DNA of 64,000 nucleotides, from NCBI GenBank assembly GCA_963924555.1, contig OZ004590.1:682001-746000 (forward strand). Direction: 5' to 3'. The position numbers were made by a program, and so were the translations under genes. The DNA comes from Crambe crambe (Eukaryota > Porifera > Demospongiae > Poecilosclerida > Crambeidae). The number at the start of each line of letters is the position of its first letter. Position 1 is the stretch's first letter. Under the pieces are notes generated by a model. That model was given only the letters and a program-made list of their open reading frames with translations, did no database searches and was not told where the DNA came from. This document shows, piece by piece, positions 25,673 through 35,222 of this stretch.

Positions 25673-28600
25673 GAGGATGGAGTGGAAGCTAGAGGTATAC
25701 AGCAGATGCTACTGGACAGACACTTACTTGCACATTCTTCCGAGGAGGTTTTTTGCCATCCACTCGAATTTCACTGTATTCTTCAAGCACTGCAACTGGT
25801 TGCTATAAGTGAGTAAACATCATAATAATGTCAATATTAACCACACGCAACTGTACACAGTTTAAAATGACACTTTCCTTCACTATGAAAGAGTCTAGTT
25901 ACGTATACAGATGTTTAACTAACTTCTTTCTTTTCCTTCTCTGTCATGCCATGTTGCAGAGTGCTGTACTCCTCCTGAAACATGTACATGTGAGAGTCAA
26001 CACTTGCACCTTTATATGGACCTATGTACAGAGCTACATAGGTAGCTGTGACCTACGTACAGTGGGGGGCTGGGAGGGTCTGGGGACCTGCTGGATGTGA
26101 GTAGTGGTACTGTAGAGCACAGGAGCCACTGGAGCATTGTGAGTGGTCCTGTTGTACTCACCCATTGGAACCTACGTAGGTATGAAATCACAAATACCAT
26201 CACTCCATGCATGCAGTGTGAACACTCTAACACTTAGCTAATTACCTCATCTTCATAATTGTTTATCCCATTTCTATAAAATGAAATAAGAGTAATGTAA
26301 AAACATAATGCAAGTCTATCAGCTGTAAACAAGGACTCTGAAGTGAGTATCAATGTGAATAAGAAGAATGTTTATCTAGCAGGATATTGCAGTCTCGTGT
26401 ACCAATAAATATCTCATGAAACAATGTCAGAAGATTGTGGTTTACACATGATAACATGCAAGTTTCTGTGGTCTTATTCCTCATGGATAACTACCCCTGA
26501 AAAACTGTTATATACGTACATAATGTAGCTAAGAAACCTTAATTACCAGAGTCAAACTAATGCATAGGCCATAGATTCACTACTGCATGAAACACAAATA
26601 TAACTTACGTTCTCTTCTTTGGCTTCTCACCTATAGAAGATGAATAATGTGAAGTCAGCTGCATCATTAGCTACATAGAAAACTTACTCATTTTCCTTCT
26701 TAAACAGATGACCATGATGATGATCAGGACTACTGTTATGACAGCAATTATGCCTCCAGCAACACCTCCAGCTATTGCTCCTGTATTATTTGGTCCTATA
26801 ACAGATGGTGAAATAGATGTTCCAGAACTGGTATTCTGAGGATCATCTGCTCAAAGACATAATATAGCACCAAGTTAAAGGTGAGCAGACCTTCATTGTC
26901 CATTAATTAGATTGGAATGGTGAATGATAAGTACAGATCTGCGTATGCTGCCCTGGTCTTGTTGCAGGTGCCAAGAATCCCTGCTTAAAAATATTTCAGT
27001 GGAGTGAGCACAGTGAACCCCACACTAGGGAGTCGAGTGAGAGAGTGTTACAGTATCATATGTAAGTTTTAACATTCAATTGTGATGACTTTGGGTAAAC
27101 TGAACATGCACACTCGCCCCACAATGCTGGTAATTATGCCCCCTCAATCATTGGACTGGTGACTCTTGAGTGTATAGCATATTTATGTGTGGTCTCTACA
27201 CATCCACATAATCACACATGTACAATATCTAAACAGATCATCAACTGTGATAAAATTTCCCATTCTAACCTAGCATACATGGCTCTGTCCCCTTCTATTA
27301 AATGATGTGACTGATACTGTTATAGTAAACTTCTACAGTCCACCAGTCCGTTTCTGACAACCTTGATAAGTAATTTTACTGTATAGGGCTATGTTGAACA
27401 AACTTTTGTACATATTATTGTTATGGGTGTTTCATTATGCTCCCATACTTAAAAGTACAGCCTCTGTGCAAGTCTATTCCTGTTCCTTCAAAGTCAGGAG
27501 CTGTATACGTAGGTACTCATATTTTATACCACTTCTTATTGTCTATTGTTCATGAATGCTATACAAGTCTCTGTTGAATTTGAACCTGCATACTATACCA
27601 GAAAATGTCGGCCCAACACAGTCACTAATTATATAGGGAAACAGCTGGTTCAATAAAAGAACAGTAGGAGGCTTCCTTACAAAGTCTATAAAACAGGTCT
27701 GTTGGTCCAATAAATAATAGCAGGAAAAGGAAACAGATCTACTGGTACAATAAAGAATAGAAACTTCCCATTCAAAAGATTTATGTTCATAAAAGGAAAA
27801 GTACAATGGTACTACAGCATTAAATAATTATGTTGAAATGCTACATTCCTGCACATATGTATCAGTGTGTAGAATATACTTCTAAGCTAACTCACAAGAC
27901 ATCCTATTAACTACTGTTTTCATATCCAGTCTATAGAGAGAGTTACCATTTATGGATTTACACTTGGAGCATAATCATGCACACAATTTACACTGCTCTT
28001 AGTCTTTGTACCTTGGTGTTAAGGGAAAAACAGCTAAAGAGAAGTCAAAGTTTTATGCCGACTAGTTATGTAGATGAGAGCAAGTTATAGTGATATAGGC
28101 GCACATGCACCATATGTGTGTGCATGTAGCACTTTGTTGCTTTCATTCATATTGTCTTCTTATTGGTACATTATATCTCAAGGGACAGTATTAAAGGAGG
28201 CATCTACGTACCTGTATCAGCATCATTTGTGGTAGCACTGGCATTCATGCACATGTGTGTGGCAGGATCTGGACTCCAGTGACCTTCTGCAGTGCAGTCA
28301 GTTCTGATGATGGTAGTGGGACTCAAACCATCACCACAAGTGAAGTTGAAAGAAGAACCTTCAAATGTAGCAGTGAAGTTATCAACCACCACCACACCAT
28401 CAGCAAACACAGGTAACCCACACTCTCCTGCAAAGCAAAAATTATAATTATTGGGGGCCCACACTACACTAGGAGGACTCCCAGACAACCATCAGATAAA
28501 ACTAAACATGTGCTCATCCCTATTATTATAGCAGTGACAATACCAATGGAAAAGATTAAAAAGACCATTAATACCTTTGCACATGACTCCATTGACATCT

Positions 28601-31600
28601 GGTATCCATACACCTTCAACACATGTAGCTCTGTTCACACCAACCAGTGACTGGTTTGAGTCATTACATGAGAATGAGATGACAGTGCCCTCAGGGGCTG
28701 ATGCCACACCCACCACATTAGGTACCAGTCTCACATGAGGACTGATGGAAGGGAAGACACAGCGAGCTACACGAAAGTTAAATGACTACTCATTCAACCA
28801 ACATTTGCTACAATGACTTACTGTGGTTTAGTGAGGTGGATGCAGTGTAATTACCACCACAACGGTTGATGGCCCCTACAGTGATGTTGTACTGGGTGTT
28901 GAAGGGGACATTGGGTATGGTTATGCTAGTCCTTGAAGCATTGTTATATGGAATAGGTGGACTGATGGTAATATTGACATAGTTGACACCATCCTGTGGT
29001 GTCCAGGATACATTAATGGCTGTGATACTAGTCCTCCCAAACTCCAGATCTGAAGTGTCAGGATATGTCAGATCAAATGGTGTAGGGTCATCTGCACAAA
29101 AGAGATCAGTCACGTACAATTCACTCACCCACACACTAGTCATGCTAGTGCATGGGAAAAAAGTACTGCCACATCATGTGATATATCAGGTGGTTATTCA
29201 TGCATGGACTGATACGATCATGCAGTTCACATTTCTGATAAAGAGTTATTCTTATAATCAGAGCCTCTCCAGCGATACTCTTCTAGAACAAGTAGCTAGA
29301 TAATGTCTAGAGCATTATTCATTATTCCATATTAGACTCTGACTGCATCTTTATGTAGGGATGGCAGGTCACAGGTCATAATACTGGAAATCCTTCTTGC
29401 TTTTGTGTCCTTACTATAACTATAGGTTCTCACAACACTACTATATCTACACAGAAGAGGGGAGAATGTATAGAGAATTCAAAACTCATTTGCAGATTTC
29501 AGAATGACTCTTGTTCAGACAGCGATTTCTAAAATCACTGTTTTCATCTGGTCGTTCATTATCTTTCACGTCATTATTTCAGAAATGGTTCATTCAAATG
29601 TTTGTAAAGGAAAAAATAATTATTCTAAATAAAAAAGAGAAGAAGGGATGGCTGTGTGCGGTTCAAAAAAGTTTAGCAACAAGAGAGTGAACTTCAGTCA
29701 AGTAACCCCTTGCCCATTATCAATATTACCAAACTACGAGCTAACTATTCCTACTTCACTCCCTTTATACCATCTTGGCCTATCATGGGAGTGAAGTAGA
29801 TCTTGGCCTATCATGGGAGTGAAGTAGGAATAGTTAGCTCATAGTTTGGTAATATTGGTGAAGGGTAAGGGGTTACTTGACTGAAGTTCACTCCCTTGTT
29901 GCTTTTGAACCGCACACACTTCTCCTTTTTATTTAGAATAAATATTTTTATTTAGAATATATATATATTTTTTTTCCTTTACTTGTATAATATAAGGGAA
30001 AAAGCATTTCGTGAAATGAAAAAAGATGTAGGGATGACCACTGCTCAAAAAAGTAAGGAAACAAGAAGGATGGAAATGGGATCAATCTTCGTTCTGTATA
30101 TCCAGCCAACAATCCCTACATATACGTACATTACTGCACTATAATCTGAAGCTATCCTACGTATATGTAGGGATTGTTGGCTGGATATACAGAACGAAGA
30201 TTGATCCCATTTCCATCCTTCTTGTTTTCTTACTTTTTTGAGCAGTGGTCATCCCTACACCTTTTTTCATTTCACAAAATGCTTTTTCCCTTACTTGTTC
30301 CTGGTCTCTTTTATGGTTTTAGCTATGTATAGAGTTCATTCTTCTATGTCTATGCAGGGACAGATGGAAGAAGAATAGTTCTCCAATAGCATAGCAACGA
30401 GTCAAGGTGTTGTGTTATTGTTGAGCTATACTTGGAGATCGAAGATGCTGAAATAGAGTCTACCGGTAGATGGATTGGTGAATCTAAAATCCCCGAGTTG
30501 ATACAGTAGTCTATGATCTAGCTAGCTAGAGATAGCTGAGTAATATTATAATTTAATATTATAATTTCAAATAATTGGATATCAAATACATGCGCATGCA
30601 TATTATAGAAAAGATGGCTTCCACTAATTGCTCCGTAGTGTCTCCTTTTTCATCGACTCTTTCGAGGATCAACGAGTAGAAAAGATCGTAGTTGGTAGAA
30701 TTTGGAGTGGATTTATCCAGAAATCATACCTGTAGCTTGAGTGGTTCGAGAGATATGGTTGTCTAAGAATAATAATAATAATAATAGAGAAGAAGAAGAA
30801 TCCAGCGATTTACCTGCCTGCCGTATTTCTGAAATGGTAAGCTCCCTGGTCCTGAAACTTGGTCTGCACATTGTAGTAGGCTCTAGTAGGCTGGATAATC
30901 ATTCACAGTAGCTTTTGTTAGGTCTAAGTGGGGGAACTAGAATTTCACTTTTGTATTAGTCTATAGGCAGCGCGTGCGGCCGTCCGAGTCATCCCTACAT
31001 AGAGAGTGCTACCGTGCTCTCTGATATCACCACTATCCAGTTGGTACACCATAGAGAGGGGCTCACTTCACATAATCTGAGCTAGATTGTTTTCTACAGC
31101 CTTTTGTCACAGAGGCCTAGGCTTATCTAAGTGGATTGTAAGCGCTTGGCTTATCTAAGTACTTGTGGTAAGCATTAATTTTACTCTCTGACAGCAATAT
31201 GCTACTTTAATTGCTCAATGTTATAGAGGCTCTAGGCTTATCTTTGTTACACATAAACTCAATAGAAAAATCTTCTAAAGAGTTGAAGCACTAAATAATA
31301 CTTGCCTGCTCACTTGCTGTCAAATGTTGCACATTGCCCTAGTAGTGTAGATTTACACTATACATATACACTAAGAGGATCTGAATCACTGCAGGTCACA
31401 CTAACTAGGAATCGCTTGTAAAGTGTTGGGCGAGTGAAGCAATGTTGATAATGTGAAGTTATGTCCTCATGCACATACACAATTTTGTTGTAAATTATTG
31501 TGTGTGACATGCAGTGGGAGGGGCACATGCATTTCTTTCGTCCAGCCCAGTTCTTATCTCTTTCTCTGTCTCCTTTTTTCTCTTTTTAGCCTTTGGTGGC

Positions 31601-34194
31601 TTCATACTATAGTAGCTAATCATCAAATTCACAAGATTAGTTTTTTCTAATCAACATTAAAACGAGTCTTTGTTGTTGCTTAGCAATTGGTTCAGCGCAT
31701 GCGCAATGATAATTTTCTGACGTACGTATATATATATATCTCGAGTTCCCATTGACATAACCAGAGAGTGGCTCGCTTTGCTCGCCAATTACTACTTCTT
31801 ACCTGCAAGTGTCAGCACTGAAGTTTCCCTCCTTGCAACTCCTGATATGAGTGATGCACACTCTACCAATGTTCCATTGAGGTTCTGACTGACACTCACA
31901 GTCACAGTGGCCACTAGTTCCAGAGGTGAAGATGTGTAAGAAGTGACTCTGAATATCAACACACCATCTTCTGTCCTCAGCTCCATATTATCATTGCGTA
32001 TTCTTATTGCTGTGTAGTTAATTGTGGAAGTAAAAATATTCCAAGTCACAGATGTTTGATTAGCAGTGCAAGTAAACACCACTTGTTCTCCATCACAAGC
32101 AACAACAGAGGGAGGAGATAAGGTCAGTGCACCTGAATACCAAAAAAAACATACATATGTACAGTGAAACCTGCCTTAAAGATCACCTGTATCCAGAGAC
32201 CACCCTTCTATAAAGACCACTTGGTTGGGTTCTAAAAAGTGCCATTTCAATTGATTTTGACCTCCATACAGAGACCACCTCCCTTTTTTGTGGCCCAGAG
32301 GTGGTCGCTGTAGGGCACTGTATTTCAAGTTGACAAGCACAGTTAATTTAGAACATAGTAGAAAGCAATCTGATGGGTTAGCGAGCACTATATGGCTTAA
32401 TGCCCTCTACCAAACTTAGAAAACCTCAAACAGGTTACTAGCCTTTGCTCTCAGGACGTTACTGCATGGTGTGAAGCTTCCCACAGCTTACAACTTTAAG
32501 TGTGACATGGTGTAATGTGATTGTTCACTGGATATACAAAACAATTTCCTTCTACCCTAGTTTGTTTACTTTCTTGGGCAATTGTCATGTCAAGTGTTCA
32601 GCTATATCCAACTTAAGTATATTATAGGAGGTTGAGGATGCAGATGAATCTGTAATACCAGTAGATGGACTGGTGAATCTAAAATCCCTGAGTTAACCTC
32701 AATGTAACCCTAGCTGTGGAGATAAGAAACAACTTTGTAAAGCACAAAAGACAAGGCTGCAGTTCAAAGGCATAATGGGTTCTTCTATCTACATCTACTA
32801 TCATTGAGTGGACATGGAAATATAATTTTTTCGAATACCTGGGTATCGGCAAGCAGGCATTCTTCTCATTATTAATTCTTCCTAGATAACGATATTCCAC
32901 AGTAATAAATCACTCTTATTGAAAGAGTCTATGCAAATAGAGACACGGCAGGACACCATACTATAATACAAAGTTAATTATTGGAAGCCATTTTGATAAT
33001 GTGCATATGCATGTTATTAATATCCAAGCATTCTTTTTTTTTCTGTCGAAATAACCAGTAACTATTTTAGTGTGGTGGGATTAACCCCCACTGTACAATG
33101 CTAGGTGTTGGTCCCCTCTGTACACTGTACAATGCTAGGCGTTGGTTCTGAGGATTGCATGTTCTTATTAGTGTCTAATTTTGGACACACATGCAGAGAA
33201 AATTCTACCAAGTTTTTGAAGTCATTCACAGTATTGTAGCAGCAAATTTTTTTTGTGACATAAAATAATTAGGAGTTAGGCTCATGGTTTAAGTAGACTG
33301 CAAGCTGAAACTTGTGGCAGTAAGTAAGGTAACCTGGGGTAATCCCGGACACTGGCTCCTTATTCCGAAGAGAAGAAAGCTAACGGGCTTTAACCTGTAA
33401 CTTAAAACAACTACTTCTGCTTTATCCCTCCACTGACTCTTGAAACCCAGTTCTGTATCATTCGTTATCATTTGCACTGATAACGACTACTGTAAAGTAG
33501 TGGAAACATTTGTGTGTTTTTTTTTTAAATATTTGACTAGTGTATAGTTTGAATATACAATGATGTCTAATGCAATTCCTAGTCACACAGGACTTTACAA
33601 AGACTACATTAGCTAATAGCATGAATCAGTTTTTCTTGTACACATCTTAATACTATATATCTATGCCAATGGCCTAATGACTATTGTGACGTTATGAGGT
33701 GGGGGAGGGAGGAGGGGTCAGAACATAATGTCACAATGACGTTATGTTTTCCAAAAAATAGTTTGGAGACACCCCCTTACTCCAGCCAGGAATAAGAGCA
33801 GCTTTTGTAAAAAAGTGTCCAGAATTACTCCATTTTACCTTACTTCTTTAAAATTATACTTCTGGTTAGTTAAGAATCTCGCCCAGAATTAGGCATCATC
33901 CTAAATTAGGCACCCTTACCTTTAACTAGACAATTAGAACATGTTTAAAGTATTAAACCCCCATGATCATCATGAAAGTGGTCAAAGATTCAAAGTTTAC
34001 CCAGTAGATACCATATAGCAAGGATCAACTTGATTCCCTGTACAATCATCCAATCATGGTTTAGTAAGTATGATGGGCTTGCTAAGCATAATCCTTAGCT
34101 ACCTAGCATTTGCCAAGCTATTTAACTCACCTGCCGACAATAGAGTACTGAATGTATAGAAAATTCCTAGCAACAGAGATGAATAGGAGCCCAT
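18557..34194 (-). CDS. Ig-FN3-Sushi-Sushi-TM receptor with six Tyr motifs and a DEATH domain (16 exons, complete)
   Basis: Exons in transcript order: 34194-34131, 32132-31803, 29091-28822, 28766-28575, 28427-28212, 26846-26688, 26630-26609, 26273-26246, 25974-25924, 25802-25728, 22976-22938, 22865-22782, 22557-22347, 20526-20251, 19887-19725, 18647-18557. All boundaries are AG/GT and every codon phase agrees; total 2271 nt, 756 residues plus stop. Layout by residue: signal peptide 1-21, Ig-like 22-131, FN3 132-221, CCP 222-285, CCP 286-357, membrane helix about 381-406, short basic stretch, Tyr motifs at 430, 453, 476, 504, 531 and 555, DEATH about 581-672, Pro-rich tail to 756. It should be a type I plasma-membrane receptor: ligand binding outside; SH2, SH3 and DEATH partners inside. 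The ligand is unknown. The model is strongly supported by phase agreement; alternative exon use in the tail is likely but not shown. Confidence 0.9.
19725..19887 (-). CDS. Receptor gene 1, exon 15: proline-rich SH3-ligand segment
   Basis: 163 nt, phase 1 in and phase 2 out. Encodes a low-complexity tail with SPPPLPPKTDD and DPPPVPRKLD, both PxxP-type SH3 ligand patterns with flanking basic residues. The donor is GTACGT. Confidence 0.82.
20251..20526 (-). CDS. Receptor gene 1, exon 14: DEATH domain
   Basis: 92 codons, phase 1 at both ends. The pattern of a DEATH six-helix fold is visible: IPDWYAYGGAIGVP (helix 1-2 with the W..G..LG-like turn), then VLDEVKDM, MTDYWFHIHSRDPAPTWKEV (the W......TW..L signature), GLSDIGHKKLADDIM. 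DEATH domains make homotypic contacts with adaptor or NLR-type proteins. Confidence 0.88.
20583..20623 (+). repeat. (TATG)n microsatellite
   Basis: About ten tetranucleotide units, just upstream (gene sense) of the DEATH exon. Confidence 0.93.
21693..21741 (+). repeat. (CA)n microsatellite in an intron of receptor gene 1
   Basis: About 25 CA units. Confidence 0.95.
21845..22015 (+). repeat. 18-bp minisatellite GGTATGGAGCCTGCCCTA
   Basis: About nine imperfect copies in an intron of receptor gene 1. The repeated open frames on both strands are by-products. Confidence 0.88.
22160..22300 (-). repeat. SINE-2 fragment in an intron of receptor gene 1
   Basis: Minus strand: GTGGTTTGCACTCTGGGCTT and AGATTGAGTCCCACC, a tRNA-like head with a B-box-like site, then CCAGTCCATCCAGCTGG. 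Related heads lie at 48850-48905 (minus) and 52300-52355 (plus). Confidence 0.6.
22347..22557 (-). CDS. Receptor gene 1, exon 13: two ITIM-type motifs and proline stretch
   Basis: 70 codons plus one base (phase 0 in, phase 1 out). Contains LVYADL and VVYSDI, both fitting the ITIM consensus [SIVL]xYxx[IVL], 24 residues apart. It ends in a proline run (APPPPPKDP). Such motifs bind SH2 phosphatases in vertebrate receptors; the sponge partners are unknown. Confidence 0.87.
22625..22781 (-). repeat. 39-bp tandem repeat next to the exon 12 donor
   Basis: Repeats of GTACCTACATAATGTGACTG-type units (minus strand), starting at the splice donor GTATCTACATAATGTG of exon 12. Each unit carries a donor-like GGTACCTAC. 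Confidence 0.8.
22782..22865 (-). CDS. Receptor gene 1, exon 12: Tyr cassette EQYSVI
   Basis: 28 codons, phase 0 at both ends. Starts TGGAYPPGSN and ends GEQYSVIQNK. The start matches NGGGYPPPNN of exon 13 and the end matches exon 11, which suggests a duplication or fusion history for the cassettes. The donor is followed directly by a 39-bp tandem repeat in the intron. Confidence 0.8.
22938..22976 (-). CDS. Receptor gene 1, exon 11: Tyr cassette EQYSVL
   Basis: 13 codons, phase 0 at both ends; encodes TETSEQYSVLQTE. Nearly the whole exon is the motif. It shares EQYSV.Q with exon 12, so the two probably arose by exon duplication. Confidence 0.8.
23065..23172 (+). repeat. 31-bp minisatellite, four copies
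   Basis: Unit CACACTACACAGCCAATGGT plus GGATATAGAG, in an intron of receptor gene 1. Confidence 0.85.
23490..23580 (+). repeat. GA-rich tandem repeat (GGGAGTAGAGAGGA)
   Basis: Several short GGGAGTAGAGA-type units within an intron of receptor gene 1. Confidence 0.8.
23990..24112. repeat. AT-rich hairpin in an intron of receptor gene 1
   Basis: TATCATGTGATAATTA and AATTATCACATGG, with inner ATCTTTATCAT and GTGATAAAGAT, form a nested inverted repeat. Follows a C run at 23940-23961. Confidence 0.5.
25609..25671 (+). repeat. (GT)n microsatellite in an intron of receptor gene 1
   Basis: About 30 GT units, 57 bp downstream (gene sense) of exon 10. Confidence 0.95.
25728..25802 (-). CDS. Receptor gene 1, exon 10: Tyr cassette EEYSEI
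   Basis: 25 codons, phase 0 at both ends, donor GTAAGT. Encodes AVLEEYSEIRVDG and then a basic, Pro-containing stretch (GKKPPRKN). The Tyr lies 23 residues after that of exon 9. Confidence 0.8.
25924..25974 (-). CDS. Receptor gene 1, exon 9: Tyr cassette EEYSTL
   Basis: 17 codons, phase 0 at both ends, donor GTTAGT. Encodes EEYSTLQHG followed by a charged tail. Together with exon 8 the context is EDEEEYSTL, which resembles an acidic hemITAM-like YxxL context. Confidence 0.8.
26246..26273 (-). CDS. Receptor gene 1, exon 8: acidic microexon NGINNYEDE
   Basis: 28 nt, phase 2 in and phase 0 out. Encodes NGINNYEDE, placing an acidic cluster just before the first Tyr cassette exon. From here the introns switch from phase 1 to phase 0. 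Confidence 0.8.
26609..26630 (-). CDS. Receptor gene 1, exon 7: 22-nt juxtamembrane microexon
   Basis: Encodes the basic stretch EKPKKRT. The acceptor ends in TATAG, the donor is GTAAGT, and the exon joins phase 1 to phase 2. Its size and phase fit exactly between the TM exon and exon 8. Confidence 0.8.
26688..26846 (-). CDS. Receptor gene 1, exon 6: stalk and transmembrane helix
   Basis: 53 codons, phase 1 at both ends. A polar stalk is followed by a Gly/Ala/Val/Ile-rich helix (core GGIIAVITVVLIIIMVICL) and the stop-transfer signal RRK. The helix covers roughly residues 381-406 and puts the following exons in the cytoplasm. Confidence 0.9.
26847..28211 (-). other. Intron 5 of receptor gene 1
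   Basis: Between the second CCP exon and the TM exon. No repeat structure or coding segment stands out. Confidence 0.6.
28212..28427 (-). CDS. Receptor gene 1, exon 5: Sushi/CCP domain 2
   Basis: 72 codons, phase 1 at both ends. Begins GECGLPVFADG; has four cysteines (ECG, NFTCGDG, RTDCTAEG, HMCMN) and the GHWSPDP tryptophan segment. Followed by a Ser/Thr/Asn-rich stalk (NASATTNDADTG). Confidence 0.88.
28575..28766 (-). CDS. Receptor gene 1, exon 4: Sushi/CCP domain 1
   Basis: 64 codons, phase 1 at both ends. Four cysteines in CCP spacing (TRCVFPS, SFSCND, ATCVEG, VMCK) with the GVWIPDV segment that holds the CCP tryptophan before the last Cys. One exon per module, as usual for shuffled CCP domains. 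Confidence 0.87.
28822..29091 (-). CDS. Receptor gene 1, exon 3: fibronectin type III domain
   Basis: 90 codons, phase 1 at both ends. FN3 signatures: a hydrophobic-Trp strand (INVSWTPQDG), and the strand pair NVPFNTQYNITVGAINRCG matching the usual L.P.T.Y...V.A. pattern. NIT, NAS and NVS sequons fit an extracellular location. The conserved Cys of INRCG matches VSRCD in the neighbour's FN3 exon. Confidence 0.88.
29612..29990. mobile_element. Foldback FB-2 copy in intron 2 of receptor gene 1
   Basis: Same arms as FB-2 at 367-665 (GATGGCTGTGTGCGG, CAATATTACCAAACTACGAG), with a 30-bp internal duplication around 29775-29825. It abuts FB-4 at 29993. Confidence 0.78.
29993..31026 (-). mobile_element. 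Composite repeat, arm A (FB-4 plus 720-bp body) in intron 2 of gene 1
   Basis: 29993-30300 is foldback FB-4 (arms with GTAGGGATTGTTGGCTGG, ends AAGCATTTCGTGAAATG). 30300-31026 is a body with no coding capacity, ending in an AGAGAGTGCTACC-type hairpin. The unit matches 43926-45157 in the opposite orientation. Confidence 0.82.
31803..32132 (-). CDS. Receptor gene 1, exon 2: Ig-like domain
   Basis: 110 codons, phase 1 at both ends. Shows an Ig-like core: Cys34 in VVACDGEQ, Cys43 in FTCTAN, Trp52 in SVTWN and Cys113 in LVECAS, with several N-glycosylation sequons (NQT, NYT, NGT). The pattern AC....E..vxxC.A is shared with exon 2 of the divergent neighbour at 55361-55657, which supports paralogy. 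Confidence 0.85.
32159..32321. mobile_element. Mariner/pogo-like MITE in intron 1 of receptor gene 1
   Basis: Left end TACAGTGAAACCTGCC, right end (complement) TACAGTGCCCTACAGCGACC, with TA at both borders and repeated GACCACC blocks inside. TACAGTG starts and TA targets fit Tc1/mariner-type elements. Confidence 0.55.
33322..33846. mobile_element. 525-bp MITE in intron 1 of receptor gene 1
   Basis: Terminal repeats AAGTAAGGTAACCTGGGGTA and, complemented from the right end, AAGTAAGGTAAAATGGAGTA, each followed by a GGACAC. No coding capacity. Confidence 0.7.
34131..34194 (-). CDS. Receptor gene 1, exon 1: start codon and signal peptide
   Basis: Encodes 21 residues beginning MGSYSSLLLGIF, a hydrophobic leader typical of a secretory signal peptide, plus one base of the next codon (phase 1). 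The donor is GTGAGT. An in-frame stop lies 12 nt upstream of the ATG, which fixes this start. Confidence 0.88.
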
Positions 34195-34242
34195 GCCGAA
34201 ACTTCAGCGAGACTGTTACCTGATGACCGATGACATGATCTG

Positions 34243-34249
34243 TTTTATA
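34243..34249 (-). promoter_or_regulatory. TATA-like box of receptor gene 1
   Basis: TATAAAA on the minus strand, about 49 nt upstream of the start codon. If used, transcription would begin near 34215-34220 and the 5' UTR would be only about 20-25 nt. This is position and sequence only; no transcript evidence. Confidence 0.4.
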
Positions 34250-34254
34250 AGCCC

Positions 34255-34281
34255 GGGGGGGGGGGGGGGGGGGGGGGGGGG
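34255..34281. repeat. 27-base G run (C run on the gene 1 sense strand) next to the gene 1 start
   Basis: An uninterrupted run of 27 G on the plus strand, 61-87 nt upstream of the gene 1 ATG and just upstream of the TATA-like box. It can form G-quadruplex or i-motif structures and is expected to vary in length. Confidence 0.9.
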
Positions 34282-35009
34282 AAATCGGTCTGGAGTCAGG
34301 GGCCAGGCGAATTTTCGCCACCTCTCTCTCAAAATATTAAATTTACGCATATGCGCGCGCGCATAGATACTCGTTCCCGGTACCAGCGCAGACCCCCAGT
34401 CGAATCGTCACTGCACCGGAAGTCCATTGCCGTAATACAATGTTAATTTTCGGAGAATACAAACAGTATCCGGAAAATTACTGCAAACTCAGCATAAATT
34501 ACCATAAAGAACGGCAGCTGTTTTAGTGTGAGTTAAGGCCCTATTCTACATTCTATTCTATTCTATTCTGGAGGGGTAATGCCACCCTTTGGCTTAATCG
34601 CCTCCCAACTCACTCTCCCTGGGTGGATGGTATCATCTAACTGACTTTTTCATCCAATACTTATTACTGTTGCTAGCTAGTCTAGCTTTTGTGATTTGAT
34701 TATAATAAAAAATAAAAAAATAAAAAAAATAAAAAATAAAAAAATAAAAATAAAAAAAATTATTGGGAATAAGATTTTATTCGGGATTTCCGGAAACTGC
34801 AAGCATGCATAAGAAAGGGGCCAGTTTTGTAGCCATTTTGTAGAATGGTCTTCTCCTCTTATCATGGAAGGTTCCTGAGGGTGAGGTGTAGCTAGCTAAT
34901 CACCAAATTCAATTTGCTCTTGCAATTATTTAACAGACCACCATTCAAGTGAGTAGCATCATAATTCAACAGGATATGAATCTTATGTAAGACTACCAAG
35001 ATGTAGATA

Positions 35010-35222
35010 CCAAGGGCGTATCGAGCCGCGAAGCGGCGAGAGGGCATGCAACTAGCAAAATGTAAATTGTTACTATATTTAACCACAGTTTACTGCAGTA
35101 TCCGGACATATGTGGTCACGTGCTAAGCTATTTATAGTAATATTTTACATTACACCGTCTATATACAGAGCATTGGAAGTTGCATGCCCTCTCGTCGCTT
35201 CGCGACTCAATAAGCCCTTGAC
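35010..35222. mobile_element. 213-bp foldback with GCGAAGC-containing ends
   Basis: The left arm AGCCGCGAAGCGGCGAGAGG pairs with the right CCTCTCGTCGCTTCGCGACT, both beside GGCATGCAACT. Located 0.8 kb upstream of receptor gene 1. Confidence 0.75.

Noticed and set aside
26162..26171. 10-nt microexon GTTCCAATGG between exons 8 and 9
   Set aside because: Splice sites look fair, but inclusion breaks the frame into exon 9, while direct joining of exons 8 and 9 keeps it.
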